DNA from: Anisodus tanguticus
Lineage: Eukaryota; Streptophyta; Magnoliopsida; Solanales; Solanaceae
Length of the DNA: 64,000 nucleotides
NCBI GenBank assembly: GCA_034509755.1
Contig: CM067543.1
Location: forward strand, 57,468,653 to 57,532,652
Reading direction: 5' to 3'
Shown here: positions 1 to 11,718 of the stretch, piece by piece
Numbering within the stretch: the first letter of the stretch is position 1
Layout: every line of letters begins with the position of its first letter
Program-made: the position numbers and the translations under genes
The notes under the pieces: generated by a model
The model's database searches: none
What the model was told of the DNA's origin: nothing
The model's input: only the letters and a program-made list of their open reading frames with translations

Positions 1-2003
1 GAGCTCAGAGAGTTCACCTTTCACGCGTTCTACCTGTTGTTTAAGGGAATCAACGAGGCCTTGGAGTGAACTTTCCTCTGCGACTATCTCTTTCATCGTG
101 TTTTTTGTAGCCTCGAGCTCCACATTTGCTTTATTATAAGCGTCCAGATCTAGGGATCGGACTTTGTTGAGTTGTTCTTGTAAGACGTGAATTGCCTCGT
201 TTGTTACCTCGAGTTTTTCCACGAGGTTTTTGGTTACTATTTGAAAGTCAGGGTCCTCTTTGAGTGCCCTGATTTTCTCCTCTGCTTCTTCTTTAGCTTT
301 TCTAAGGGAATTCAAGTGAGCTTCTTTATCTGAAATAAGCTTTTCGTGCTCTTCTTGTGCTTGGAGGGACGCGATTTTTACTTGGCCTAACGTTTCTTGT
401 AAAGTAGTGACTTCTTTCGAGAGCTTACCTGGCCTCGATAAAATTGGAATGATACAGAGAAGATTAGCATAGCTCGTGTAAAGTGAAAATAAAAGAAAAA
501 AAAGGAAAAACAAATAAAACTTACCTAGCCTCTCTCGGTTGATGGCCGCGTTGTGTTGCGCATCAGCAGCTTCTTGAAACGCGGCCAATTTTGCCTCGAG
601 GGCCGCATCAAAGTCCTGATGGAGATTTCTTAGCTCTTGTTTTGCAGAATTTAGCTCCCCTGAAGATGTTCGATATTGTTCTCTTTCGGCTTCAACATTT
701 TGTTTCCAAGCATCCGTGCCTACCGGAGGCTTATTATATTTGTGTTCTTCGAGCTCGATGGCTCGGGCCTTTGCTTCTTCACTTCCCTCAATGGCTGCTA
801 GCTTCGATTCGCATAGTGTCTCGAGCTTTCCTGTGAGTTCTTGGAGAGTACTTTTAGCCTTTTCGAGTTCGCGGAGAGCATGAGCTTTTGTTGTTTCTGT
901 ACTTCTTATCTGTTCTTTGAAACTGTCTAGTTCTCTTAGGGCCAAATGAAGCCTACTCTCCTTCTCTAGCACTCTCTGTGAAGGAGAAAAATGTTGTTAC
1001 TATATGGATAAATGCAACATTCTTAATAAGTTCATTTTTGAAGGTAAAATATTTGATAAATAGCACATATATTGTAATGAGATGGATGATAAATATGTCC
1101 TAAAATGTGGCTAGAGTAACCGAACCTATTGCTTTCTGCATAAATTATGTATACATATGCAAAGAAAACATTAAAATATACGGACATACAAAGACAAATT
1201 CAGAGTTCAAATTTAGTAGGTGTAAACCTTTAGGTTATTATTATTATGCCCCTTACACATTTTTTCAAATTTTAAAGATTTTCACACATATATATATGCT
1301 TCGGAGCTAGGTTTTCCGCTTCATCGAAAATCATACTTTGTACATACGGTAATTTTTTTTCTTATATATAAATTATTGAATCCCCTTAATATAAGAAAAT
1401 ATTCTATAATAGGTTTAATTAAGAGGATTCGATTGAATTTCTTTCATGATAGAGTATTTTGTTTGGTTATATATGTAAACTGTTGAATTGAATCCCCTTG
1501 ATATAAGAAAATATTCTATAGTAGTAGTAAAAAGGATTCAAAATTGCATTAGGTCTTAAGTTTAAATCTCATATGTGGCATTCTACTATTTTTTCAAATC
1601 CCCTTTGTATAAATTTATGGCTTTACCATTGTTATTTTCTGCGTCGAAATACTCTGTTCAGTCTTTATATATAATAAGATCACGCTCATTTTGAATATAC
1701 TAACTCTAGATATTAAATCCAACCAGTAAACATTTTGCTAACTAATAACAAGAATATATACCTCTTCAATGGTTTTTGACCTTTTATTGGGGGCTTAGCC
1801 TTAGGGGAAGAACCAGCTTCACCAAACAAACTAACAGCAGCTCTCACAGATTGAAAGGGTGCTCTTGTATCAATTTCTCCAACTTCTGCTCTTGGTGAAC
1901 CTGTGCTTCCTGCTGTTTTTGGTGAACCAACAGATGATGGAGACCCTGTTGATCGAGAACCTGAGGCATTTTGCCTCCCAGTTCTTATACTGAACCCAAA
2001 CAT
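1..2003 (-). CDS. WEB family (DUF827) coiled-coil protein, 5' part
   Basis: Three exons read on the minus strand: 2003-1762 (ATG at 2003), 973-525 and 428-1, joined by GT-AG introns with continuous frame (about 373 codons in the window; the 3' end lies outside). The first exon encodes a Ser/Gly/Pro-rich N-terminus followed by EVGEIDTRAPFQSVRAAVSL, the hallmark block of WEB1/PMI2-related proteins such as Arabidopsis At5g55860. Exons 2 and 3 are almost pure heptad-like Glu/Lys/Leu/Ala sequence with no stops, so a long coiled coil is expected. Family members act in the cytoplasm in chloroplast photorelocation or touch responses; the role of this one is inferred only. The exon 2 acceptor could be at CACAG or the adjacent CAGAG; only the latter keeps the frame. 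Recognition of the family is firm, the exact paralogue is not. Confidence 0.85.
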
Positions 2004-4391
2004 TTTTTTTGTGGTTCTATAATATGATCTCTTTAATAACTTCTCCTGATAAATCCTGCATAAAATGATGCATATTCAAGATTATGAGATTCTATAGTTT
2101 TGAGGGGTAAAAAAGCGAAGAAACATGCATGTACGTAGTAGCGTTCACAGAATTTTACGTAGGCGGTGTTGGCATCGTGTCACGTTTCGGCTTGTAAATG
2201 AATTAGAGTCTAGGACTATATTGATTTTATAAGACTTTACTCTCTGTCTCAAATCGATATTTACTTTGTATGTGATTTATTGTATATACCCAAATTATTT
2301 TCATTAACACACACATGAAAAAAGGGAGCTAGTGCAGGAAGCATTTAACGTTTACCCACGGTTCAAGAAAGGGCCGTATCCTAAAGGGTGTGATCAGTGG
2401 CAGATCCCGAATTCAATGGTCCTGGATGCTCACCTTAAAATCAACAGAAAAATATTGCTTTGAGTGGCTTTCTAACTCAACTCCTCCATGGTTTAGCCAA
2501 CCTATCACCTTTTAACCAAAGCATCAAGATCTTTTTTTGCTTCTGAGTGCTATTTACTGTTTTATATCAAAATTTTAATATTTTCTATATGTCTACATAA
2601 AGCATCCACCCCGATTAATGGGTGCACGAGCATCAAAAATTAATACATGGATCCGTCCCTGAGTGTGATGCAGGCAGCCTACTATAACGCAAAAATCAAT
2701 AATTGACACACGTATATTTATATTTATTACATAAAATTGTAAAGTGATGCCAAAAGACACCTTTTCTAAAGGGTATCTCCATCACTGCATGCATAAAGAT
2801 CTATGATCTTTCCCTGACATGCTAACAAATCATTTGTCTCAATCTCAAACAAGTCGGGAGATATTGTATATGCTTAATTAACATATATTGAAAATTATAA
2901 GCGCGATAATTTGAAGAGATACCCCACTTCTTGTTCATAAATGAGAAGCCGTGATTCCATAAATTGTGAACTATGGCAATCAACTTATTGCATGTGTGTA
3001 TAACAATTCTCAAGATTGGTGATTTCCTATACACCTTGTGCTATAAACAGAAGAAATAGGGAGCTGTTTCTGTTTTTTTCTTTTTCTATTTGCAAGACAA
3101 TGATAATAGGCTATGACTATATGAAAGAATATCAAAGAAAAGGAAAAAAAGAGAAGATGATGATAATTAATTAGGATGAGATATGAATATTTCTAACATT
3201 GTGTAACACATGAGGTCCAAAATGTTTGTGATTTCATTTTTCTGTTTTTATTTGCTGATTCATTTCCTAGAGCTTTTAGAGGTTTTTGCAGGATAAGCGC
3301 GAAGAATATGGTGGTAATTACATGGTGATTATTCTCCATCATCCAAATGTATGTTAAAGGAAAGAGGAGACTTAAAAGGTTTTGTGCAAGGCATGTATAG
3401 CTAAAGCATGAGGAAATGGTACAAAATAACCCGTTATAATTTGAATAAATTATATATAAAAAAAATCATTCAAAGATCTAATTTCTACGTGTTATATTAC
3501 TGATTTCGTCTTAACATTAAGATCTCATGTGAAATGGGCCATATAATTAAAGGGTTAATTACACAAAGATCATCGAATTAATTTCAAACCGTATGAAATT
3601 CTCATTCAACTTTCACTATATCCATATTAACCGTTTAAAATCTTCACTCAACTTTCAACAATATCCATAAAAAGACATTTTGAACATTTTCCAGTGAAAT
3701 TGACTGGAAAAAATTCTGTAAGATGTGCGCTTCACCCCTTAAATGAGCTATTACATGACGTGAATCCAAAATTAATGGAGGGCTCAATGAGAATATCGAT
3801 ATCATGTGGGAAACCAAGAAAAAAATACTTCTATGCACCTGATTTCAAGTGATCAAATGTTGTAGGAGCAACTCATCTGATTTGAGGAGAGTAACTGAAT
3901 CTAATTATCCATTAATCTTAGTAAAACTTGACATGCTGGCCTCTTGACTTTTCTGGTGATAAAAACGTATTTAAGTAATTATCGTTCTGTAGGACGTCAT
4001 GATTTAAAAAAAATCATGGATAACAACCCACTTGGCACCTATAGATGTGATTATTTAATCTTTAACAAAATGTAAAACAAGTATTTGCTCAATTCATGCT
4101 ATTAGTATTAGGTTACGGGTTTAACTTCCGTACACAAATACTGAACTTTTGTAAACCATCTTTGTTAAAGTGACTTAAAACAAATAGTAACTTTCAATAA
4201 TAGGCCTCAATTGGTAACACATAAAATAAAGTAAATAACCTGCTATGACAAGTTAAAATACACTGAAGTTACACCCTTAGACCATTGCTTATTTAGTTTT
4301 CCACAATTAAAACTGGATCTAGACGTATCGCTACTAAGACACAGATAGCGCAACAGCTCGCAAAGATAGTGCAACAAAATCTTTTCCAGTT
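2004..4391. other. Intergenic, AT-rich, with one interspersed repeat
   Basis: Region between the WEB gene start and the AACT stop codon; it holds the WEB promoter and AACT 3' flank. At about 2390-2665 there is a repeat-like block starting GTGGCAGATCC and ending TGGATCCGTCCCTG, a signature shared with other interspersed elements in this window (8902, 15545, 16199). At about 3550-3660 a short passage repeats phrases such as CTCAACTTTCAACAATATCC and CATTCAACTTTCACTATATC. No convincing gene was seen. Confidence 0.4.
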
Positions 4392-7300
4392 TCAAAGCGA
4401 GGAACGCGCCACCATCCGTACAGGCCTGCAATATGAAAACACACTGTAGTTAGAAACACACTACTCATACCCAAGGGCGGACCTAGCTTATAGTTGTGAG
4501 TTCACGTGAATTCAATAGCTTTTACTTAGATCCTGTATATGTATTAAGAAGTCCAATAAATATTTGATTGTGAACTTAGTTTTTATATTAACTTGAGATT
4601 GTTATAGGAATCCATAAACTTTAAATCCTAGATCCACCTCTCCTCGTACCAACTGAATCCTTATATGGAGTTGATTGCAGAGAGTCTATTGCAATTTAGA
4701 CTCTGAATTTTTAGACTTTAGAGTGACTTCAAACCGAGCTCTTTTAAATTCACTGATGTTTTTAAGAAATATCACCAAATTTTCTGAATCAAAGAGATCG
4801 AGCGAGCTATCATATTTAAAAGGGGAAATGCCTTTTGGACCGCTCTTCGTTGATAGATGTGAATGTGCAAGTGAAAACAATATTTGCATGCAAGTGGCAT
4901 CCAAGAAATTTCAAGTGGTTGAGTAGCCAACAAAAATTTCGCTAAAGAAAAGGCTTACATGAGCTCTACAACAAGGGAAGATGCGCCTCCTCCCCCATTA
5001 CAGATTCCGGCAACGCCAAACTTCCCATTCTTTTGCTTCAATACCTGAACCATAGTTACACTTGTGTAAAAAAAAATCAAAAGCAGCAACTTAGTGCAGA
5101 TACTATTCAGTTGTCCATTACTAACAATTTATCAATATCCATGTATAAATATATGGACATATCATATCAAACCAATGACTAGCAGAATATGAAAGTCTAA
5201 TTATTTAAAACATAATAGCTAGAGGAAGAAAGTGACCAACATACCCCTAAAAGAGTTACCAGAATCCTAGCTCCACTGCACCCTAAAGGGTGTCCCAGTG
5301 ATACAGCTCCACCGTGTGCATTTATTTTTCCCTGTGACCAGAGAACATAATTATACCGGGATTCAAAGAGAACAGGATGGAATTGGATGAATTAATTGGA
5401 TATCAAACAAAATTATGAAAACTACAATTGACACAATATTTCCCTGCGTAAGCATCAAATGAGGAAATGTCAAAAGTAAAGAGCACAGAAATCGGAGACT
5501 AACCGAATCAAGATTGAGCAGTCTTTGGTTGGCGAGAGCCACGACCTGCAAAGGAAAACCATGATAAATTATGGCCAAGCAAGAAAATAGAGTAAGAAGG
5601 CATAGTTCAGATCCTTACAGAGAACGCTTCATTTATTTCATAATAGTCAATTTGAGAAGACTCAAGGCCAGAATTCTTAATTGCTTTTGGTATAGCAAGA
5701 GCTGGAGCTGTTGGAAATAACTCAGGTGCCTACTCAATAAATCTTGTTAGACAAGCCACAGTAAGTTATAAAAGTCAGACAAAAAAAAAAAAAGAACTCT
5801 AGTCTACCTGAGCTGCATCTGCAAATCCTCTGATCCTACCAATTACTTGCAATCCAAGTTCAAGTGCCTTTTGTCCACTCACCAGAACTAATGCTGCAGC
5901 GCCATCACTAGAGTTGCAGCATATAAGAGGTCAAAATAAAGCAAATGTGCGTATTTTCTACATCTAGCAGCTTTAAATACAGGACAATGTCATGAAAAAT
6001 TCTAAAGGAACTCCAGGAGCAGGTTCTCATTAGTAGGGGTGGAAAAATTAGCACATGAAAACATGACCCTCTCAACCCGTTCAAGTTTGGTTGGGTAAAT
6101 GATTCACCCATTTGTTAGCTCAGCTCATTTTAGCACAACATATTTCTGCTCATCTAAAAATTGGGCTGATATGTTAGCCCAAATTGACCCATAGAAACCT
6201 TATCAAAATATTTTCAAAAAGAACATTTTTTTGATACGTTATATATAGCCTTAATAAAGAAAAAATAGTCTTATCAGGTACTTAAAAAATTATAGAAGAA
6301 AAAAAGAAGAAATTAAAACTTACTATTAAGAATTAGGCGGGTTGGGTTATAACCTGAATTTTAGCCCATTTTAGTCCAACCAATTTCAGCCCAAGTAACG
6401 AATTGACACGACCTATTCAAGCGGAGGTGTCGTGGTGTATGTTATTCGCAAATTACATAGTGTTGATTGACGAGACACGCGGTGGAGTTAACGATAGACT
6501 GGAAGTTTGGAGACAGACCTTAGAGTCTAAAGGTTTCAGGTTAAGTAGGACTAAGAGTACATGGAGTGCAAGTTTAGTGACGTGACACGGAGGCAGAAGT
6601 GGAAGTGAAGATCGATGATCAAGTCATACCCCAGAAAGAAAGCTTAAGTATCTTGGGTCTATAATTCAAGAAGATGGGGAGATTGATGAAGATGTCGCAT
6701 ATCGTATTGGGACAGGGTGAGTGAAATAGAGGCTCACATCCGGGGTGTTGTGCGACAAGTAAGTGTCGCCAAGGCTTAAAGGTAAATTCTACAGAGTGGT
6801 GGTTCGACCAACATTGTTGTATGGGGTAGAGTACTGGCCAATCAAGAATGCCCGTGTTCAGAAGATGAATGTAGCGGATAGCGGAGATGAGAATGCTTAG
6901 ATGGATGTGTGGACATACTAAGAGGGATATTATAAGGAATGAAGTTATACGGGGCAGGGTGAAAGTGTCGCCCGTGGCAGATAAGATAAGGGAAGCGAGA
7001 CTGAGATGATTTAGGGCATGTGAAGAGGAGGTGCGTGGATGCACCGGTAAGGAGGTGCGAGAGGTTGGCGATAACAAGAGTTAGGAGGGGTAGAGGTAGG
7101 CCGAAAAAGAACCGGGGGAAGTGATTAGGAAAGATATTGCACAACTTCAGCTCACTGAAGATATGACCCTAGATAGGAAGGTGTGGAGGTCGAGTATTAG
7201 GCTAGAAGGTTAGTAGATAACCGAGGGTGCTCCCTATTAGTAGTATCTAGCTAGTTTCGCTTCGATTATTTTCCTCTATGGTATTAGTATTTGTTGTCTC

Positions 7301-10300
7301 ATTTGCATGTATCTTGCTATTCTTGCTATTGTGGTATCTTATTTTTACTCGTTATCTTGCTTCAAATGCTTTTCTTTTTTTCAAGCCGAGTATCTATCGG
7401 AAATAACATTTCTACCCCACAAAGGTAGGGGTAAGGTCTACGTACATCTTACCCTCCGCGACCCCACTTGGTGGGATTATACTGGGTACGTTGTTGTTGT
7501 TGTAATTTCAGCCCAAGTAACTTTTGGACAGGACAAACTCAGTCCATTATGACCCGCCCAAATCCAAACCAACCCACCCATTTGACACCCCTAAACACTC
7601 TAAACACAGGATTGTGACATGGAAAATACTAAAGGAACTCCAGACCAGGTTCTCGTTAGTAGCATGAAAAGACATTTGTCTGCTGAGGCACATGCACGTG
7701 TGCTAAGGCAGAGAAAGAGAGAGATAGCATACCTAATAATGGAAGCATTGCCTGCAGTAACAGAACCTCCTTTCTCCTTGAAACTTGGTCTAAGCTTTCT
7801 TAGTTTGGAGGCATCAAACTAGCAAAACAACAATGAAAAGAGGTTCAACGTGTTGATAGGTAATATAAGCAACTCAGCATATCAAGGAATCAATTTCCAT
7901 TCAGTACTATAGATCAGTTTGTTAACCAATCTGATTCACCTTTATTAAACCTTCATCTTTATCAACAACATTAGATGGTCTTCCTCTTCCACCAGAAATT
8001 TCTACCTGCATGAACATCAACATTTTAAATCTAGACTCTCAACTCTTTATATCATCATTTTATACCTAAGAAAGAATGTAGAATCTCACCGGAACTATTT
8101 CCCATGCAAATGCACCACTACGTTGTGCAGCAATTCCTCGCTCAAAGCTTTGAATAGCATAAGAATCCTAAAGAAAAATGTGAAGATAAAGTACAGCCAG
8201 AAAGTTCAATACATAATCATGTTTAACACTACATTTATTTTCAAAAAACATTACGGCCATGGTTCATAGACGAAGAGAGAAATCCAGAAAGCTTGAGGTA
8301 TGAGCAGACATTACCTGCTCTTCTCTTGTGATTTTAAACTGATCAGCACATAGTTCTGCACAGACGCCCATCCCGAAATCATTATAGACATCCCAGAGTC
8401 CATCTTTTAGCATGCCATCTACTACAGTATCATGTCCAAGCCGGGACCCCATTCTATCGAAATAAGTAGCATCAGAAATGACTACGGCAAATGGTTTTCA
8501 TTGTAAGTTAGTATTAAACAACTTTTCTTTTCTTTTTTGGTGAAGTAAATGAGTAGTATTGGAAAAGCATCAAGAAGATGCAGGATTACTAAGTAGCAGA
8601 CTATTAGCTTCAAAAACAAGTTAATATTAAACAAATTCTAACAGGGCCATCCACAAAACTGAGCTTCCTTGAAGCAGACCAAGAAAGGAAAGAAAAGAGA
8701 AAATCCTTAAAGGACATGGTCTTCCCCACAATCAGAAAAGCAAAGCCCTTTCAGCGGATTATAAGTGGCCTCTTGTAAGATCTAATCTATTACATCGTCT
8801 AACAGCCTAATGCACAGATATAAATGCATAAATTTGAATGCAATGATATAGTGTCTTTCACCAAAAAATGCCTATTTCATGTGGGCAGGATGTAACACGC
8901 TCAGAGGCGGAGCAACAATTTGAAGTTTATGGGTTCAGGATTTTAGCCCTTTTAAGTTACTGGGTTCTAAATTTATAATTGACATATTAAATGGATTTCT
9001 TAAAACAAATATAGAGTTTGGACCAAAGTTACTGGGGTTCGGCCGAACCCGTACCTTGGACTCTGGCTCCGCCCCTGATTACATGCTACACTTTTAAGCA
9101 TCACAAACTTTAATGCATGCAAATCTTGGAGAACCAAAGACCAAAACTTGGTTTCTCATTTTCACAGAAGGAAGATAATTTTGTAATTCACATAGGATGG
9201 CTTTACAACTACAACAGAATAAGGATTTGAACATTATTGGTGGAATAAATTTCAGAAAAACACTAGAACTTGAAGAGTTAGTGACTTTACTCTTTCCTTT
9301 TGCTTCCTCTCTCTTGATTATTCCTTTTCCTAGGGGAGTTCAACTTTCTTATTTCAATTTTTTTTTATAACCGTGGTGTCGGGGCCAGCTTGTGCACACC
9401 TTGACTAATTACACAGGATACCTCCTACCTCCCACCAGCAACAGGTATCAGGTAACTCTGTCTATCAATGCTAGGACAGATGGGAAGAAACTGACTTTCT
9501 TATTTCATAATTATCAGAGAAACAATAATTAGAATAGAAAATCAAACCTTGCTTGAGGTAGGTATTTTGGTACATTAGACATGCTTTCCATGCCACCAGT
9601 CACAACAATATCATTGGTTCCTGATTGTATAGTCTGTGCTGCAATCATTGTTGCTGCAACAATTGTGACCATGTCAGGAAAAAGTAGGGAAAAAATATGA
9701 TAGAAATAATTGAAATCTATATATACAGATCCTACCTTTAAGTCCGGAAGAACACACTTTGTTAATAGTTGTACAAATCACTGAATTAGGTATCCCAGCT
9801 CCTAAGGCAGCCTGTCTAGCAGGGGCTTGACCTAAGTTAGCACTGAGAACATTTCCAAAGAAGACCTCTTGAACAAGAGATGGATCTACATTTGCTCTCT
9901 TAAGAGCAGCTACAGACGTAACAGATATATCGAAAGGTTGTTAACATAAACAACAAGGCTAAACGGACATTAGATAACTAACGGAAAAGTTAGCTATCTA
10001 TTAATCTCACCTCGGATTGCTAGAGAACCAAGCTCTGTAGCAGACAAAGACGAAAGAGAACCAAGAAAGCCACCCATTGGCGTTCGAGCAACACCCACAA
10101 TGCATACATCTGGAATTTCAAACATCATGTTACACATACATTAGACAAAACCCAAAATATTGTTAAAAAATCAGATTTTTATTGCTACACCAGTACCACT
10201 AAATTGTTGAAATTAAGCATGTCTAGACAGATAACAAGATCACAGCTTGCATACAGTATATGTATTCATAGATTTCTAATCAAACACTACTAGCACCAAT

Positions 10301-10856
10301 TTACTCCCTTTGTCCCAATTTATTTGGTACTATCACAAAATTGACAAGTTAAAGGAAACTTAACCATAAAAATTGTGATCTTTAGTATTTAGGTTGCTTC
10401 TACAACAACAACATATCCGGTGTAATCCCACAAGTGTAGTGTCTTTAGGGGTAGACCGTACGCAGAACTTATACTCTTGGGAAGATAGGCTGTTTTAGAT
10501 AGACACTCTGACTCAAGACAAGCAAATGAAAGCAGTTCGGGAAAAAGAAAGAACTGAAATACTATAAAAAGTATAATGATATTCGAAGTACAAGAGACAA
10601 CATAGAGTAACAGAAATCGAACGACAAGAAACTAGAAGGTTGCTTCTAATCATGTAAATTTTATTTTAAAATTTAAAGACTAATTTCAAACGGAAAATTG
10701 GACGAGTTAATTCTCCTACTCCAAAACCCAGCATTCATATAAGCTAAAATATTCAATTACTATGAAAGTTATGAAAAACCCATAAGCGATATTAGTAATT
10801 AAAGAAAGAAAGAAGAAACCTCGAGGTTTAATGGAATGATCAACCATCTTTGCCAT
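4392..10856 (-). CDS. AACT: Acetyl-CoA acetyltransferase (thiolase II), cytosolic type
   Basis: Fourteen exons, all GT-AG and in frame: 10856-10820, 10109-10011, 9909-9736, 9653-9548, 8453-8315, 8167-8090, 8005-7940, 7818-7733, 5907-5808, 5729-5619, 5545-5504, 5331-5245, 5044-4959, 4425-4392. They total 1245 nt, i.e. 414 aa, the usual plant AACT length. The enzyme condenses two acetyl-CoA to acetoacetyl-CoA at the entry to the mevalonate (isoprenoid) pathway. Visible family motifs: NKVCSSGLK with the acyl-accepting Cys at about residue 98, GGMESMSN, NEAFSVVALA (catalytic His region equivalent), GHPLGCSGAR with the second catalytic Cys, and GICNGGGGASSL near the end. The protein ends ARSSL, which resembles a weak peroxisomal PTS1. 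Intron 8 (5908-7732) is swollen by nested transposons. All catalytic motifs are intact, so the gene looks functional. Confidence 0.93.
4474..4642. repeat. Interspersed GGCGGAC...GGATCC-type repeat in AACT intron 13
   Basis: Block beginning AAGGGCGGACCTAGC and ending TAGATCCACCTCTCC, matching in plan the repeats at 8902-9077 and 15545-15912 (conserved GGCGG(A/C) start, inner phrase about a shift in the last base of the line, and (G/A)ATCC(G/A)CCTCT end). Likely a short non-autonomous element. Its family name is not certain. Confidence 0.45.
6036..7604. mobile_element. Older element in AACT intron 8, itself interrupted by a LINE
   Basis: The block opens GGGGTGGAAAAATTAGC and closes CCATTTGACACCCCT, giving short inverted ends (AGGGGTG/CACCCCT). 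It contains repeated GCCCA/GGGTTGGGT words typical of a common plant MITE-like family. It is flanked by about 60 bp imperfect direct repeats (left 5970-6035, right 7597-7661) sharing CTAAAGGAACTCCAG and CAGGTTCTC. The inserted LINE at 6400-7503 splits it. The length of the flanking repeat is too great for an ordinary target duplication, so a local duplication is more likely. Confidence 0.5.
6400..7503 (+). mobile_element. 5'-truncated RTE-clade LINE (reverse transcriptase 3' half)
   Basis: Broken reading frames on the plus strand show the end of a non-LTR reverse transcriptase: ETRGGVNDRLEVWRQTLESK near 6480-6530, LGSIIQEDGEID-like near 6655-6690, and a Lys/Arg-rich end with RRGRGRPKK near 7085-7115. 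Several stops and frameshifts separate them. The 3' end carries the RTE tail (GCCGAGTATCTATCGGAAA ... ATACTGGGTACG) and finishes in TTGTTGTTGT. An exact 18-bp target duplication, AATTTCAGCCCAAGTAAC, sits at 6382-6399 and 7504-7521, so both boundaries are fixed. Inactive copy. Confidence 0.88.
8902..9077. repeat. Short element with CAGAGGCGGAGC / GCTCCGCCCCTG ends, AACT intron 4
   Basis: The ends CAGAGGCGGAGC and GCTCCGCCCCTG are near-perfect inverted repeats of each other (one mismatch). The 176-bp body has no ORF. Inside is GGGGTTCGGCCGAACCCG, a perfect-looking palindromic core. Interpreted as a small non-autonomous element. Confidence 0.55.
9360..9492 (-). mobile_element. tRNA-derived SINE fragment, AACT intron 4
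   Basis: Read on the minus strand this ends GACACCACGGTTATAAAAAA and contains the phrases GGTGGGAGGTAGGAGG and a CTGATACCTGTTGCTGG-like block, which I recall from a widespread Solanaceae SINE. A second copy of the same 3' part lies at 17885-18010. The 5' (tRNA-like) part is missing or diverged here. Confidence 0.6.
10403..10636 (-). mobile_element. 5'-truncated RTE LINE tail in AACT intron 1
   Basis: Plus-strand sequence starts CAACAACAACATATCC and continues with the reverse complement of the RTE tail (GTGTAATCCCACAAGTG, TACGCAGAAC). An exact 12-bp target duplication, AGGTTGCTTCTA, flanks it at 10391-10402 and 10637-10648. The host sequence around it starts TACTCCCTTTGTCCCAATTT at about 10303, so the LINE landed in a Stowaway-like element. 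Confidence 0.82.
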
Positions 10857-11345
10857 TTAATTTCCCTTAAATGATTCGTCAAGAACCAAAAATAAATACG
10901 ACCCAAGATGAAAGAGGTCAGATCAATGATCAAGAATGAATATTTCAGGGAGCAAAGCTTATAGTAAACAAAATTTTCAAGTTTTAATCAGGCCGTTTAG
11001 TGGACAATTTGGGTTGTGTATTCATAGAGCGCTTATTACACTCTGTTTGGATGGTAGATACCCATGCTATCATAATAGTCATAATGTACACTATTGTATT
11101 AATGATTTATGTTTGAATAGATTATTATTTATTGTGATTTAATAATATTTTTATTATTTAGTTTAATTATATCATACTGTATAATAATATATAAATTTAT
11201 TAAAATACTATTAATCCTTAATTATAAATTAATTTATAAATATTAATAAAAATTAAAGTAAAAAATAAAATAGAAATTTTAAAAAATAAATAGATGATGA
11301 GTGGGTGAGGGGGGATTGGGTGAGTGGCGGAGGCGTAGAGGTGTG

Positions 11346-11384
11346 GTGGGTGGTGTAGGGGTAGGGGGTGTGGTGGGTATGCAA
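11346..11384 (+). other. Potential G-quadruplex tract
   Basis: Four runs of at least three G separated by loops of 7, 2 and 6 bases lie on the plus strand inside a GT-rich patch (11290-11390) in otherwise AT-rich DNA. This fits the usual G3+N1-7 rule. Function unknown. Confidence 0.5.
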
Positions 11385-11455
11385 AAACCACTACATGGTT
11401 GTAAAAATTGAACTTTTTCATAGTTATTTAACCATCGAATTACAACAGATTTACA

Positions 11456-11718
11456 ATATCATACTCTATCCGTTTCAAAATAATTATGGTTTTATATTTT
11501 TCAAAAATCAAACAATATAAATTTGACCAATAATTTAAGTTATATTTTTTTTATCATATTAATATAAGAAAAATTACAACTTATAATACTTTCATATAGT
11601 TTTCGAATATCTAAATTTAAATTTAAAAATATTAAATTAATCTAATTAAATTTAACTTTAAAATTTAATTAAATTAACTTTAAAAAAAAACATAACAAAT
11701 ATTTTAAGACGGAGTGAA
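11456..11718. mobile_element. MITE, family A (CTCCGTxCCAAAATA type)
   Basis: About 260 bp starting CTATCCGTTTCAAAATAATT and ending TATTTTAAGACGGAGTGA, inverted at the ends. The same element occurs at 24971-25226 (core in the opposite orientation) and 39064-39323; all three share the core TTTTCGAATATCTAAATTT or its relative. Stowaway-like. Confidence 0.7.

Noticed and set aside
6619..7144. Minus-strand frames of 152 and 100 codons
   Set aside because: Antisense shadows of the LINE reverse transcriptase read on the plus strand.
7384..7503. GTTGTTGTTG tails as simple microsatellites
   Set aside because: They are the 3' ends of RTE LINE copies, as shown by the shared preceding tail and target repeats.
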